A DNA stretch of 64,000 bases from Lota lota (GCA_026745465.1 JACYXH010000815.1:1-64000), one strand, 5' to 3'. Numbered from the stretch's first letter, positions 1 to 10,350 are shown. Made by a program: numbers and translations. The notes: generated by a model from the sequence alone, not told the origin.

Positions 1-73
1 CACTTGCCAGTATCCTTTAGTTAGGTCTAGGGTGCTAATAAAATGGGCAGTTCCTAGGCGCTCGATTAGTTAA

Positions 74-1249
74 TCACCCTTGTGGCATGGGGTAAGCATC
101 AAACCGGGAGATCTCGTTCAGCTTGCGGAAGTCATTGCAGAACCTCATGGACCCGTCCGGTTTCGGTACCATCACTATGGGGCTGGACCAGGCACTATGG
201 GACTCTTCTAATACTCCCATTTCCAGCATCCTTCGGACCTCCTCACGGACTTCCGCCTTCCTGGCCTCCGGGATGCGATATGGTCGCTGTCTGACAATTT
301 TTGCGGGTTCAGTCACAATGTCGTGGGCGATGACCGATGTTCTCCCTGGTCGGTCCGAAAACACGTCGGCTGTCCTGTTTAGCAGCTCTCTTAGGTCTTG
401 TTTTTGGCCGGGGGTCAGCTGTGTTCCCAAATTGACCTTCGTAGGTTCCTGTGGAAAGACAGTGGCCGATAGGACAGGGGGCGGGGTTACATCGGCGTCA
501 TACCACTTCTTTAGTAAGTTGACATGGTAAATCTGGTGACCTTTACGTCGGCCCGGCTGCCTCACCATGTAGTTTACGGGGCCTGTCTGGCTTAGTACTT
601 CATAGGGACCGTGCCATTTAGCGAGGAACTTACAGTCATTTGTGGGGAAGAGGGCCAGTACCTTTTCTCTGGGTCTGAACTCCCGGATCTTTGCCCCCCT
701 GTTGTACACCCGCGCTTGGGCATCCTGGGCCTTCCTCATATGCTCCCGTACTACCGGCCATACCTGGGCCATCCGCTGCTGCATCTGCTCCATGTGTTCT
801 ATGACATTCCGGTGTGGGGACGGCTGTTTCTCCCAGGCCTCCTTCGCCAGGTCCAGTATTCCTCTGGGTCTCCAACCGTAGAGAAGCTCGAAGGGGGAGA
901 ACCCTGTAGAGCTCTGGGGTACTTCTCTAATGGAGAACAGGACGTATGGCAATAACTGATCCCAGTTTTTGCCATCCGCATCAATTACTTTTCGGAGCAT
1001 CTGTTTTAGTGTCTGGTTGAACCGTTCAACCAGACCATCGGTTTGTGGATGATATACAGATGTACGTATTTGTCTCACCTTTAGCCTCCTGCACATCTCG
1101 GCCATTACCTTGGACATGAAGCACGATCCCTGGTCGGTCAAGATCTCCTCAGCTATGCCGACGCGGCTAAACAACAGGAGGGACTTCCCGGGCCACAGCC
1201 CGGGCAGTAGCGGTACGTAGTGGTATGGCCTCTGGATTATGTTAGGCAT
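74..1249 (-). pseudogene. Gmr1-like pol fragment: integrase C-terminal part fused to RT N-terminus
   Basis: One open frame of 391 codons holds the second half of an integrase followed by the start of a reverse transcriptase. The integrase part shows ILTDQGSCF (core second Asp), HPQTDGLVERFNQTL (catalytic Glu region) and a C-terminal domain ending near QIYHVNLLKKWY. The RT part shows the linker PYRIPEARKAEV and fingers motif FCNDFRKLNEI. The first residues up to about position 35 are out of frame relative to the expected integrase, so a frameshift lies near 1155-1190. Past 74 the RT palm continues in another frame to base 1 (TLDLTKGYW is readable), so there is a second frameshift. The uninterrupted IN-RT order in a single frame is direct evidence for the Gmr1 type. 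Confidence 0.85.
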
Positions 1250-1263
1250 AATTCCATTCCCCC

Positions 1264-1326
<63 letters not shown>

Positions 1327-2493
1327 ACCCCCCCCCCCCCCCCCCCCCCCCACCAAACCCCCCATTAATACGAGTATGAACCTGTGTCCCCGACTGGACT
1401 TGGGGAGAGGCCCTACAATGTCCATGGCGACGCGGCTGAATGGGGTCTCTATGATCGGCAGCGGAATTAGTGGGCTACGGAAGTGTGCCTTCGGTGCAGT
1501 CCTCTGGCACTCGGCACAGTATTGGCAGTACTCCTGCACTGCCCTCTTGACGCCCGGCCAGTAGAAGCGAGCGAGCACCCTTTCGCAGGTCTTCTCTGTG
1601 CCCAAGTGGGCCCCAAGGAGGTGAGCAAGAGCTAAATACAGGACCTTGGAGATGTATGGCTTTGGCACAAGCAATTGGTTAATGTATGTCCCCTCCCCCA
1701 TCCTCACTACACGGTACAATAACCCCTTCTTGACGGCAAAGTGTGGATAGGTTAGGTGACTCACCCCCTCTTTAAGTGTCCCTTCGATGTCCACTACATC
1801 CCTCTGAGCTTGCATCAGGTTGGGATCGTGGAGTTGGGCGGTGGCAAACTTCCCTGAAGTCCGTATTCCCTCTCCTTCGACTTGGGGAAACTCCGAGAAC
1901 ACTTCACCGGGGGACACTTCCTCGAGCGCCTCCAGCTCCTCGTGGACTTCCTCCGACGCTGTGAGAGTCTCCTCACTCGTTCCCCTCATCTCCCTCTCCT
2001 CGTCCTGGGTCTCCGGTTCGGACTCGCCAGATCCTGGGGACATGGCGGCACATACCTGGGCGTGGTTTGGTTCTCTGGTGTTCCGCCGTCGTCCCTTGCT
2101 AATCTTTTTTGTCACCTTCGGGTCCCTTTTCCAGTAGCGGGAAAACAGAGGGCAGTCTCTCCCCACCAAGACTGGTACAGGGAGGTTCTCCACTACCCCG
2201 GCCCTTAATGTGGCTTGTCCGCGTGGGGTTTGAAGTCGGACATAAGTAGTGGGATATGGCCTCGTCTCCCCGTGGACACAGGAAACCTGTACTTGGCCTG
2301 CGGTACGTTCCCCGGCATACTCAGGTCTGACCAGCGTCACGGCACTGCCGGAGTCCAGAAGGGCCTCGGTGTCCTTGCTCCCGACTTTGACCGGGAATAA
2401 GGGGGCCTTCATCTCCTCATGGGCCCAGCAGGAGGTGACATAGAGGCAGGGGGGCCCACCACAGTCACTGGACCCTGCTGAGGGCATGGACAC
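1237..2493 (-). pseudogene. Gmr1-like pol fragment: protease and integrase N-terminal half
   Basis: The first third carries an aspartic protease with active-site motif LLDSGSAVTLV near residue 45. An acidic, low-complexity linker follows at about residues 150-205. Then comes the integrase HHCC zinc finger, with two His before TEKTCERV and CQYCAEC, and the start of the catalytic core, VAMDIVGPLPKS, which holds the first catalytic Asp. The frame then runs into polyglycine encoded by the poly-C tract at 1253-1351, where the region after RFILV should continue. Protease, zinc finger and core line up with the second element at 13850-16104. No intact polyprotein can be made. Confidence 0.85.
1253..1351. 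repeat. poly-C tract within the integrase
   Basis: About 87 nearly uninterrupted C residues, broken by a T at 1264 and an A at 1327, sit inside the integrase core. Either a homopolymer expanded inside a dead element or this is an assembly artefact that fills a gap. Confidence 0.95.
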
Positions 2494-2840
2494 ATCTCTG
2501 GCAGGGCAGTTCCATGTTAGGTGGCCCTCCTCTCCACAGGTGTAGCACCTTCTGCGGTCCGGTTCACGGCAGGCCGGCGGTCTCCAGCTTGCTGTGGTCT
2601 GGGGCTAGCCACTGTGCTATTGGAGACCCAGTCCTCCGGGCTTTGCTTCGACCGGCTGTCGATTCGCCCCACTCGTGGAGGTTCCACCTTGGTTGATCGC
2701 ATCATTTCTACTGTGACCTGGTGATTCTCAAGTAGGGCAACCAGGCCTTCCAGGGTACTCGGACTAGTCTGGGCGGCGTACTTCTTAGCCTCTGGAGGTA
2801 ATGCTCGGATGCAGCGATCCAAGACCACCCTCTCCACCAT
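2490..2840 (-). pseudogene. Gmr1-like gag C-terminal fragment with SCAN-like segment and zinc knuckle
   Basis: About 107 codons contain RCIRALPPEAKKYAAQ and LEGLVALLENHQ, helices resembling the vertebrate SCAN domain. SCAN is established to derive from the capsid of Gmr1-like gypsy elements. In another frame, near 2500-2560, a CCHC zinc knuckle reads CYTCGEEGHLTWNC, so a frameshift separates the capsid end from the knuckle. The N-terminal part of gag is absent: only about 60 bp separate this frame from the LTR, so most of matrix and capsid has been deleted. Confidence 0.7.
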
Positions 2841-2900
2841 GGGAGGTCCTTTTAGTGTTTGCTCGATCTTGCCTCAGGTTGCCCGCATCCTCCACCATAT

Positions 2901-3190
2901 GTGACAATCCGGACGTGGTTCGGATAAAATGAGCAAGGAAACAGCTGCAGTTAAATCCCACACCGGGTATTCTTTATTTTAACTATGCAGAAATGCAAAC
3001 AAGGTACCTAATATTCTTCCCGGACCGGGGTAACTTCCTCTTTTCTTCTGTCTTCGTTCAGGGAATTCCGGAGGATAAAGTTTGTAGAGCATTCACGAGC
3101 CATCCAGTCAAGCTCCCGCACTTCTCTCTCTCGCAGTCGTCTCTCCCCTGGCTTAAGTAGGCCCGGAGCTGATTGCTAACGCCAGGTCTG
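2901..3190 (-). repeat. 5' LTR of the minus-strand Gmr1-like element
   Basis: On the minus strand the segment ends in TTGTCACA next to the gag remnant. It contains an AATAAA polyadenylation signal near 2966-2975 and a CTTAAG-containing promoter-like block near 3150. The outer edge is not certain because no second LTR is in the window. Confidence 0.55.
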
Positions 3191-3684
3191 CAGCAGCTGT
3201 GAATGATAATAGTGATTGTCAATTAGGTTTCCCAACAGCCTTTTACCTGCAGACCTGGAGTGTCCATTCTCAGCCTTTTGGGGGTGCTGAGGTTCTCCTG
3301 GTCCTCCACAACACCCACACATTATCTCACACACACACACACACATCTGACGCAAACAAACATGCATGGACACATATGGACGCATACACACATCCAGCAC
3401 ACATCCCCATCCTACACACATCCAACACACACTCATCCTACACACATTCACACATCCAATATACACACACATCTAACACAAAGGCATGCACACACACACA
3501 CACCCACACACTATCTCTCTCACACACACGCACACATCAAACAGATTCAATTCATACACACGCACAAATATATCCAACCCAAACACCCACCCTCAGCTAA
3601 ACATTTCTCCCCCTCCCTCTCCCTCTCCCTCTCCCTCTCCCTCTCCCTCTCCCTCTCCCTCTCCCTCTCCCTCTCCCTCCCCAG
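3191..3684. repeat. CA-rich and CCCTCT simple repeats
   Basis: Degenerate CA/ACAC and CATCCA-type repeats lie at about 3310-3560. A hexanucleotide (CTCCCT)n array at 3604-3680 ends in a splice-acceptor-like CCCCAG. Long frames here are translation of repeats. Confidence 0.9.
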
Positions 3685-3782
3685 CCTACAAGCGCTTGGA
3701 TGGCTCTATGGACTGCTGCAGTAACAACAGTCTGACTGACCTCTGCTTCTCCTACACCAGCCCACGGGACAAGGAGAAAGAG
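3685..3782 (+). CDS. candidate internal exon, gene not recognised
   Basis: A pyrimidine tract ending in CCCCAG is followed by 98 bp of open, non-repetitive sequence and a GTGACA donor. Read in phase 2 it encodes a peptide containing [19 protein letters not shown] and ending DKEKE. The length leaves phase 0 at the donor. Codon content looks coding and differs from the surrounding repeats. I do not recognise the family, and no neighbouring exon of the same gene is evident in the window. It could be a chance frame beside a polypyrimidine repeat. Confidence 0.35.
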
Positions 3783-4455
3783 GTGACACACACACATTCC
3801 AGCACAACCACACATACGTACACGTTTACGTATGCACACGCATACACAGAGTGGATGTATTAACATTACATAGAATTGTATGATCAGCAGAAACCAAAAA
3901 TAGCAGACTGCTGTCTGATTGATATACAGTATGTAATAAAGGTGCTGTAGATAGGATAGCGAGCTATAATAACACTGTGTGCGCAAACGGGATTGACAGG
4001 CAAGATGGATTTCCCGGAACCAATCAGGTAATAGACGCCCTGTTTGTCAGAAATGAGTCGAGAGTGGTCTAAAATCTAATTTGGCTCATACAGAGGCAGG
4101 CTTAGTCAACTTGTAACAGATCTATCACAGCGCATATCACTCACTAATAGCTGAGGGATGGCTGTGGCATTTCTAACAAATTACACTCAAATGATAGCTC
4201 TTACATCTTCCAGACAGCATCTCTTAATATTAGACATCACGTCTTGTTTGGCGCTCATAGCGACACTGTGTCTGTATGCCAGGAACAAAGTGCACTAGAG
4301 TGATGAGACATTGATAATAGTTCTATAAAATGTCATTGTCAATAAATCTTTTAAATGTGTTTGTGTAATAGCATGCCTGAAATAAAGTAAAATATTGATA
4401 AATTTAGATTAATGAACCATGTTGTAAAGATGTTATCAGCCACAGCACCACACTA
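3783..4455. other. no gene seen
   Basis: A short CA repeat lies at 3785-3845, then AT-rich sequence with no recognisable feature. Confidence 0.6.
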
Positions 4456-4497
4456 TTATGATAATGTAATATTATACGGTGTTAGCAGAAACCATGG

Positions 4498-4705
4498 CGC
4501 TGGGAGAGGGAGATAGGGGGGGAGAGAGAGGGGTGGGGACAGAAGAGAGAGGGGGAGGTGGATGATGAGCGATAAAGAGAGAGGAAGGGAGAGAGAGAGA
4601 GGGGTGGGGAGAGGAATGGAGAGATTGGGGACAGAAGAGAGAGGGGGAGGTGGATGATGAGCGATAAAGAGAGAGGAAGGGGGAGAGAGAGGGGGAAAGA
4701 GGGGA
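4498..4705. repeat. GA-rich imperfect tandem duplication
   Basis: A purine-rich block with a segment of about 80-110 bp containing GGTGGATGATGAGCGATAAA occurs twice (about 4556 and 4650). It is followed by a roughly 21-bp repeat, CATCACTTCCTGCTC, at about 4738-4790, just before the DIRS-like frame. Confidence 0.7.
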
Positions 4706-4800
4706 AGGAGTCTTGACACCCCTTTCTGCGGAAAAGGCATCACTTCCTGCTCTAAACGCATCACTTCCTGCTCTGAACGCATCACTTCACGTCCGTCCTG

Positions 4801-5601
4801 GTGAATGGATATGACGGGAAACCGGTTTTCAGCCACCCACTGATCAAGAGATTCTTGCGTGGGGTTAGACGTGTTAAACCTGTTTCTCGTGTGCTCACAC
4901 CGCGCTGGGATCTTCCCACCGTGTTGCGGGGTTTATCCAAGGACCCTTTCGAGCCTCTGTCTCAAGCCCCTTTGGATGCCATTTCCTTTAAAACAGCGCT
5001 CTTATTGGCTTTGGTTTCTGCCAAACGTGCCGGCGAGTTAGCCGCGCTGTCTGTCAGCCCGAGCTGCTTGTTATTGAACGAGGACAGCTCCTTCGCGCTA
5101 CTTAGACCCAATCCTGCGTTCCTCCCCAAGAACATTCTCAGTTCTTTTCGGTCGAGGGATATTGTGCTTAAGGCTTTTCACCCCCCGCCTCATACTAGTG
5201 AAGCGGATGCGGAGTTACATCTCCTGTGCCCGGTTCGGGCATTGGCTATGTACGTGAAACGATCAGCTGAGTTTCGCTCCACACAACAGTTGTTTGTGTG
5301 TTACAGCGACGCTGCCAAGGGTCGCGCTCTTTCTAAGCAGCGTCTGTCCCGCTGGATATGTGAGGGTGTCTGCTTAGCCTACTCTCGGCAGGGCTTAGCG
5401 CCACCGCTGGGTGTTAGAGCTCACTCTGCACGAGGGATGGCCGCTTCATTGGCGCTATCCAGGGGCATTTCGGTGGAAGACATTTGCGCGGCTGCGTCAT
5501 GGTCTTCCCCCGATCCTTTTATTCGTTTCTACATGTTAGACATGTCCAGGGGCTCGCTCGGCCACTCTGTGTTGGAGTCGGGCTCCCTCTCTACGAATTA
5601 G
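4801..5601 (+). CDS. DIRS-like retrotransposon tyrosine recombinase
   Basis: This frame of 266 codons matches the tyrosine recombinase of DIRS-type retroelements, which use it instead of a DDE integrase to insert circular DNA copies. The visible catalytic pattern is an Arg in SAKRAGELAAL (about residue 76), the HxxR box in AHSARGMAASL (about 207-211) and a C-terminal Tyr in FIRFYMLD (about 243). The N-terminal SHPLIKRFLRG segment is also typical. The frame is uninterrupted. The start is taken at the first ATG, but the true protein may begin upstream of the GA-rich block. The usual gag and RT-RNase H frames are absent, so the element is 5'-truncated. Confidence 0.8.
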   Translation: MNGYDGKPVFSHPLIKRFLRGVRRVKPVSRVLTPRWDLPTVLRGLSKDPFEPLSQAPLDAISFKTALLLALVSAKRAGELAALSVSPSCLLLNEDSSFALLRPNPAFLPKNILSSFRSRDIVLKAFHPPPHTSEADAELHLLCPVRALAMYVKRSAEFRSTQQLFVCYSDAAKGRALSKQRLSRWICEGVCLAYSRQGLAPPLGVRAHSARGMAASLALSRGISVEDICAAASWSSPDPFIRFYMLDMSRGSLGHSVLESGSLSTN

Positions 5602-6156
5602 ATATTGGTTTATCGTTCATCAGAGCCTGTTACGCTCGTGATGTCGCTCAGCTTCATTCTCTCTCCGCTGTCACCCGATGGTGTTCCAGCGTGGGTACTG
5701 AGCTCAGGAGTGACAGGTTATTATTACTCTGATTACGGTTCGTAACCGGCGTTTTATATCCTGCCCTCTATTATTAAACATTGCACAACAGGTTTCCTCC
5801 TGTCGCCTCTTTGAGCGTAGGTAGGAAGGGCCTTGTTGCTCGTTGCTATTGGTAGCTTGATTTTCCTCCTAGCGCCGCCCCTATGGTAGCGGACGTAGGA
5901 GAAGCCTTGTTGCTCTGCATTCCCCCTTTTCGTGTTCATCGAATTACGGGTTGAGTCAGAGTTACAGACTCACTCTATTCTCTTTATCATCGCTTTGCGT
6001 GTTTTTAAGAGAATTCGGGGTTTCTTATTTAGCTGTTGTGTTTTGCACATCTTCGGCTTATTGAGTCTGATGTGCCCTGTGACTTACGTCCTTATTTTTT
6101 TTTGACTTGGGTCCAGCAGGAGTACATTTATCGGGCTCCGCTCGCAGCTTCACCTT
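5602..6156 (+). mobile_element. DIRS-like element 3' untranslated region
   Basis: Non-coding sequence joins the recombinase to the complementary repeats. It carries two related segments around CCTTGTTGCTC (about 5830 and 5905). No further protein frame with family resemblance is seen. Confidence 0.5.
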
Positions 6157-6491
6157 AGCCCATAAGGCGAAGCCTAGACGGCGTAGCCTACATGAAATAG
6201 AACGATAGTTATGTTATTATAACTCTAGTTCTATGATTGTAGGCGTAGCCGTCTAGTTTCCCACCTGCTGTACCCTCCAAATGCTGAAAGAATAGCTAGG
6301 AGGACGAACGCAGCTGTGCGCCGCGTTATATACACGGTGCCGTGGGAAGTGTGGGCTGTGCCCACGTTGATTGGTGCATTGCTGAAAATTTTCAGTGCAC
6401 GCGAGTGCGCGCACGGGACAAGCCCATAAGGCGAAGCCTAGACGGCTACGCCTACAATCATAGAACTAGAGTTATAATAACATAACTATCG
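6157..6491 (+). repeat. DIRS-like terminal and internal complementary repeats
   Basis: A 54-bp sequence at 6203-6256 is repeated as an exact reverse complement at 6438-6491. A direct copy of AGCCCATAAGGCGAAGCC occurs at 6157 and 6421. Inverted terminal and internal complementary repeats in this position, just 3' of a tyrosine recombinase, are characteristic of DIRS elements, where they template circle formation. Confidence 0.7.
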
Positions 6492-6531
6492 TTTCCGTCT
6501 GAATATTCCCTTTAAAAATGCTTCTTTGTCT

Positions 6532-6570
6532 CCGGAGCCACGCCCCTCCGTCGGAGGGGCGTGGCTCCGG
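6532..6570. repeat. perfect GC-rich hairpin
   Basis: An 18-bp perfect inverted repeat (arms 6532-6549 and 6553-6570) has a 3-nt loop and starts CCGGAGCCACGCCCC. It lies 40 bp beyond the DIRS repeats and could be a terminator-like or MITE-like palindrome. Confidence 0.85.
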
Positions 6571-7400
6571 CCGAATCCTATGTATTTAGGAATCCTATGT
6601 ATTTAGAGGAATGTCGGCAAACACGCATCCTTTGTACATAGGTCGAGTTACATACGTTGTATAACAGTTGGTAACTGTTTCTGACGGACATCAACATAGT
6701 TTAGAGTGAGTAAAACGGAAGGAGGTTCATTATTAATAGACTACGTTTTTTCCCAGGTTCCCGAAACCGACACACCTCGAACGGGGAGGGGTCGAGCGGT
6801 ATCGGTTCAGGTCTGGATAAAGAACAGCGCTGAGCACGACCGATCATACAGGTCGACTAGAGCAACACCACGGACGACAGGGATATCTCTTCAACACCAC
6901 AAAGGACACGGAGCGCAGATAAAGGTTTTAGTTTAAAACCCAACATAATTATTATAAGAAGACCAGGAAGAGTCGGACGCCATTCCTAGAAAAAAAATAT
7001 GAAAATTGATTTACCATTTTAACTATACGTTATATGTTGTATACATGTAATAATGTTTTAATATTCATGAATGTGTTGTTATTTCAAGCAAAGCTCTTGA
7101 GCCAACAGGTCGGTACAACAGCACTGAACATAAACACACTGGTCACTATCGACTCTCACACCGCGAATGAAGGAGCCAGCTGCATAGCTCTATCTTGGGG
7201 TTGGGTTATGCAAGGGTGGTGCCTCAGTGTCTCTGTGTCGGTTGTAGCCACACACGTATACCAACTGACTGAGGTTTGCATGCAGGTTATAATTCTTGAT
7301 GAAACTTTTGTTGATGATTACCTGGGCCCTGAGCAACCACTGGATGTACATTTGGAATACATGCATGTATGTACACCAGTTAATAATGGTGCAGAGTTGC
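6571..7400. other. no gene seen
   Basis: Unique-looking sequence. A short open frame at 6706-6936 shows no recognisable domain. Confidence 0.5.
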
Positions 7401-7473
7401 AGGTACTGCTGGGATTTGAACCCAGGATCTCCTGTTTACTAGACAGGCACTTTACCAACTACGCCACAGCACC
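7401..7473 (-). tRNA. tRNA-Thr (AGT) or recent pseudogene
   Basis: The minus strand folds as a 73-nt cloverleaf. The acceptor stem has 7 bp with one G-U, the D arm contains GGCGTAGTTGGTAAAG, and the anticodon stem CCTGT/ACAGG closes the loop CTAGTAA with anticodon AGT. The T arm contains GGGTTCAAATCCC. The D loop is a base shorter than usual. No T-run terminator follows closely, and partial copies of the same sequence occur nearby, so it may belong to a repeat. Confidence 0.6.
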
Positions 7474-7898
7474 ACTTTGGTGGTAAAGCTTCACTGAATT
7501 CTTGAGAGAACAGCAAACAAAGGCTGCACTATTCTGTGGCTTTGTGAAAAGAGAAACAAGATTGTCATCTTATGCCAATGCTATTGTGGTATGCTATTGT
7601 GTATATGTTACACCACACCCTGAACTGCTAACATTTCAACACAGGATCTCCTGTTTACTGGACATAGATTTGGCCAGGCTTGATCTTCTTCAGTCTTTTA
7701 TGAATATTACCAAAGACTTGTTCATGAAAGATGTTTATTCAAGAAACACCTATGTGTACCATTTGAAAGGAGACCCACATAGCCATCTGGAATACTCACA
7801 TTAACACCTTAAGAGTGAAGGTGTGCTTTGACGCTCCCAATGTATGCAACGCTGCACAATTACATACAGAACGCTTAGACTGTGTCCAAAAACTATAA

Positions 7899-7971
7899 AG
7901 CCCGATGTGGGGCTCGAACCCACGACCCTGAGATTAAAAGTCCCATGCTCTACCGACTGAGCTAACCAGGC
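7899..7971 (-). tRNA. tRNA-Lys (TTT)
   Basis: The minus strand begins GCCTGGTTAGCTCAGTCGG, with canonical A box, anticodon loop CTTTTAA (anticodon TTT) and B box GGTTCGAGCCC. The acceptor stem pairs over 7 bp with two wobbles. A TTTTT run a few bases beyond the 3' end suits RNA polymerase III termination. The discriminator base reads T rather than the expected G, so slight degeneration is possible. Confidence 0.75.
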
Positions 7972-8955
7972 ATGTACACCTGTTCATCCCTGAAAATTAT
8001 AAATCAAAATTGGCCAAGACAAAGAAAGTGCCTGAACTTTAACAAGAATGTTTTGTATGCCACATAATATGTGCATTGCCCTGGTTCCTTGCGATGTTGT
8101 AAACTTTGATTTGAAACCAGAACCTTTAAATTCATCTTTGTTCTATGATTTTGATAAGTTAAGGACAATGAACTGCAAGGGAAACATTGCATTCAATGTG
8201 GCAAAGTTTCACACTGTCCTTGTGGAACCCTAACCTTCAAAAGGTACGATTATATTGGGCCACAGCTACTTACTATTTCGCAGAGGCAACATCGTAGTCA
8301 GTGAGGTACAACTGAGACATGATGTTTGCTGGTTGAAAACTCAACCCAATACCCTGCAAGGATGACTTGAAAAGAGTCACCCATGGCAATTTTTGCCAGT
8401 CTCCATGGGGACTTGTAAAGCGGTCAAAAACACAGTCATGTAATGGCATAAAGTGAAAGCAAGCTGTTTCAGCCCTTTGCTGCATTGCCCTACTCACCCA
8501 AGAGCGGACAACACATTGCTTTGACATAGCGGACGTACAGTTGATGTCGGAGGATATCAATTGCATTGATACTTTGCAGGTTTACAACCACTAGCAAAGT
8601 TACCAGTAAGACAAGACGTTTTTTGGTGCTGCAAGTGAAGCTTGTATTAAAATGTACACCAGTTAATAATGATGCAGAGTTGCAGGTACTGCTGGGAGTG
8701 ACGACACGATCACCCCATATACATCCATCTACTGTAGGTTTCATCAGGTCATTTTACACCAAGCACGGAACGAATAATTGGCACGAAAAACTGATGAAAT
8801 AATTCGGACTGACAAAATAGCGTCAACTTTACATCAGTGGAATTTTCCAGTAGGAATCGCACAGTGAAATAATTCAACCCTCAACCTAGTTTATGCTCTG
8901 TCACTTCACCTAATTATCCTATATGTATTTAGAGGATTCAATTAGAATGGAGTTT
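7972..8955. other. no protein gene seen; repeat fragments
   Basis: Contains a truncated copy (8653-8698) of the segment that flanks and enters the tRNA-Thr at 7372-7415. No domain is recognisable in the short frames. Confidence 0.5.
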
Positions 8956-9480
8956 CCCTTTTTAACCCAAGTGTAAAATAGTAAAACAATCACCCCCAAT
9001 AGTAATAATAGTATTCTAGTTTAAATCCAAACTGAAATACATGTATCATTATAATCATGTTATGATTATTGTGTTTATGTCTTATATAATAACCTGAATT
9101 AAATCAGAATAACAATAACACAAATAATTCCCTTTTTAACCCAAGTGTAAAATAGTAAAACAATCACCCCCAATATGTATCATTATAATCATGTTATGAT
9201 TATTGTGTTTATGTCTTATATAATAACCTGAATTAAATCAGAATAACAATAACACAAATAATTCCCTTTTTAACCCAAGTGTAAAATAGTAAAACAATCA
9301 CCCCCAATAGTAATAATAGTAGTTTAAATTAGTTTAAATTTAATATTAAATACATGTATCATTATAATCATATGATGATTATTATGGTATGTCTTATATA
9401 ATAGCCTGAATTAATTCAGAATAATAAATAGTTCCCCTTTTAACCAAAGTGTAAAATAGTGTAGCAAATGGCAGCTTCTG
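8956..9480. repeat. AT-rich tandem repeat, 134-174 bp units
   Basis: Units starting CCCTTTTTAACCCAAGTG begin at 8956, 9130, 9264 and, more diverged, about 9435. A related sequence recurs near 18040 inside a hAT-like element, which suggests an origin from that family. Confidence 0.8.
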
Positions 9481-10041
9481 GATGAAGGGATTATGATAAG
9501 TGAGTTTGAATTATTTAATTCATCCATGTTTATGAAAAGTAAATGTTTGAGCTTTGTTCCCTGTTTGATAACTTAAACTAGGCTATCACACAAAAAAAAC
9601 CTATATTCAGGTACGGCAGTGCAAGGAAACATTGGCTTGTAGCGCAGAATGCTATGGAGAGGATTGATCAATATTTAATATTTATAGGTCTATGCATGTA
9701 GTTTATCATTATGGATGCAATAAGAGCACTGTGTGTGAGAAACGTAAATAGGCTGTTACCTCCCCCATTTCCTACATAAATCATAATCATGTCATGATTA
9801 TTATGTTGTCTTATAAAATAACCTGAGTTAAATCAGAGTAACACAAATAGTATTATTTTATACCATGTTCTAAATATAAAATACAAAATTACTATTATTT
9901 GTGAAAATTTGTATATCGATTAATACATGATTATGTCGAATAATAATAGTAACAATACTAATGTAAATCATAATTAATTAATAATATAAAAATAATACTT
10001 ATTCGAATTTCACAGTATTAATTGTGATTGTTAATTGTTAA
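9481..10041. other. no gene seen
   Basis: AT-rich sequence related in part to the interspersed repeat at 18050-18430. Confidence 0.5.
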
Positions 10042-10225
10042 GTGATTAAGGAGCAGGCAGGGGTTGGACAGTAAATACAGATACATGTGATTCAGGAGCA
10101 GGTAGGGGTCAGGGGTCCTATTGCTCTATAGGATGCTACAGGTTAGGCTGCAGACATTGGGGATCGAACCCAGTACCTTTCAGCTGGGAGTTAAGCTCTC
10201 TCGCCACACTACACCACACACTACT
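10042..10225 (-). mobile_element. tRNA-derived SINE
   Basis: The minus strand has a tRNA-like head with a B box, GGTTCGATCCC, preceded by CAGCTGAAAGGTACTG. A tail shared with a second copy at 23780-23905 includes the core around CAGACATTGGGGA and CAGGTAGGGGT. Confidence 0.65.
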
Positions 10226-10350
10226 CTAAGCTCATGCTACAGATATTTAACATGAGTGCATAGTAATCTCCATGACCATTAGATGATATAGGTTATTTAA
10301 TAATCATAATTATACATTCCATTGTTCACTATAATTGTGAATAATAATAT

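Larger units (their letters stand above)
1..3190 (-). mobile_element. Gmr1-like Ty3/gypsy retrotransposon, broken, running out of the window
   Basis: Read on the minus strand the order is LTR, end of gag with a zinc knuckle, protease (LLDSGS), integrase zinc finger and core, then reverse transcriptase, which leaves the window at base 1. Integrase before RT is the Ty1/copia-like order known for the Gmr1 group of Ty3/gypsy elements in deuterostomes, first named from Atlantic cod. The copy is dead: most of gag is missing, the integrase core is interrupted by a long poly-C tract, and frame breaks occur in the integrase and near the RT exit. Boundaries are approximate. Confidence 0.85.

Noticed and set aside
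1220-1564. Plus-strand frame encoding a long polyproline protein
   Set aside because: It is the translation of the poly-C tract across a minus-strand integrase.
3199-3986. Several overlapping His/Thr-rich frames and an Arg-Gly frame
   Set aside because: They follow CA and CCCTCT simple repeats and change composition with the repeat, so they are not genes.
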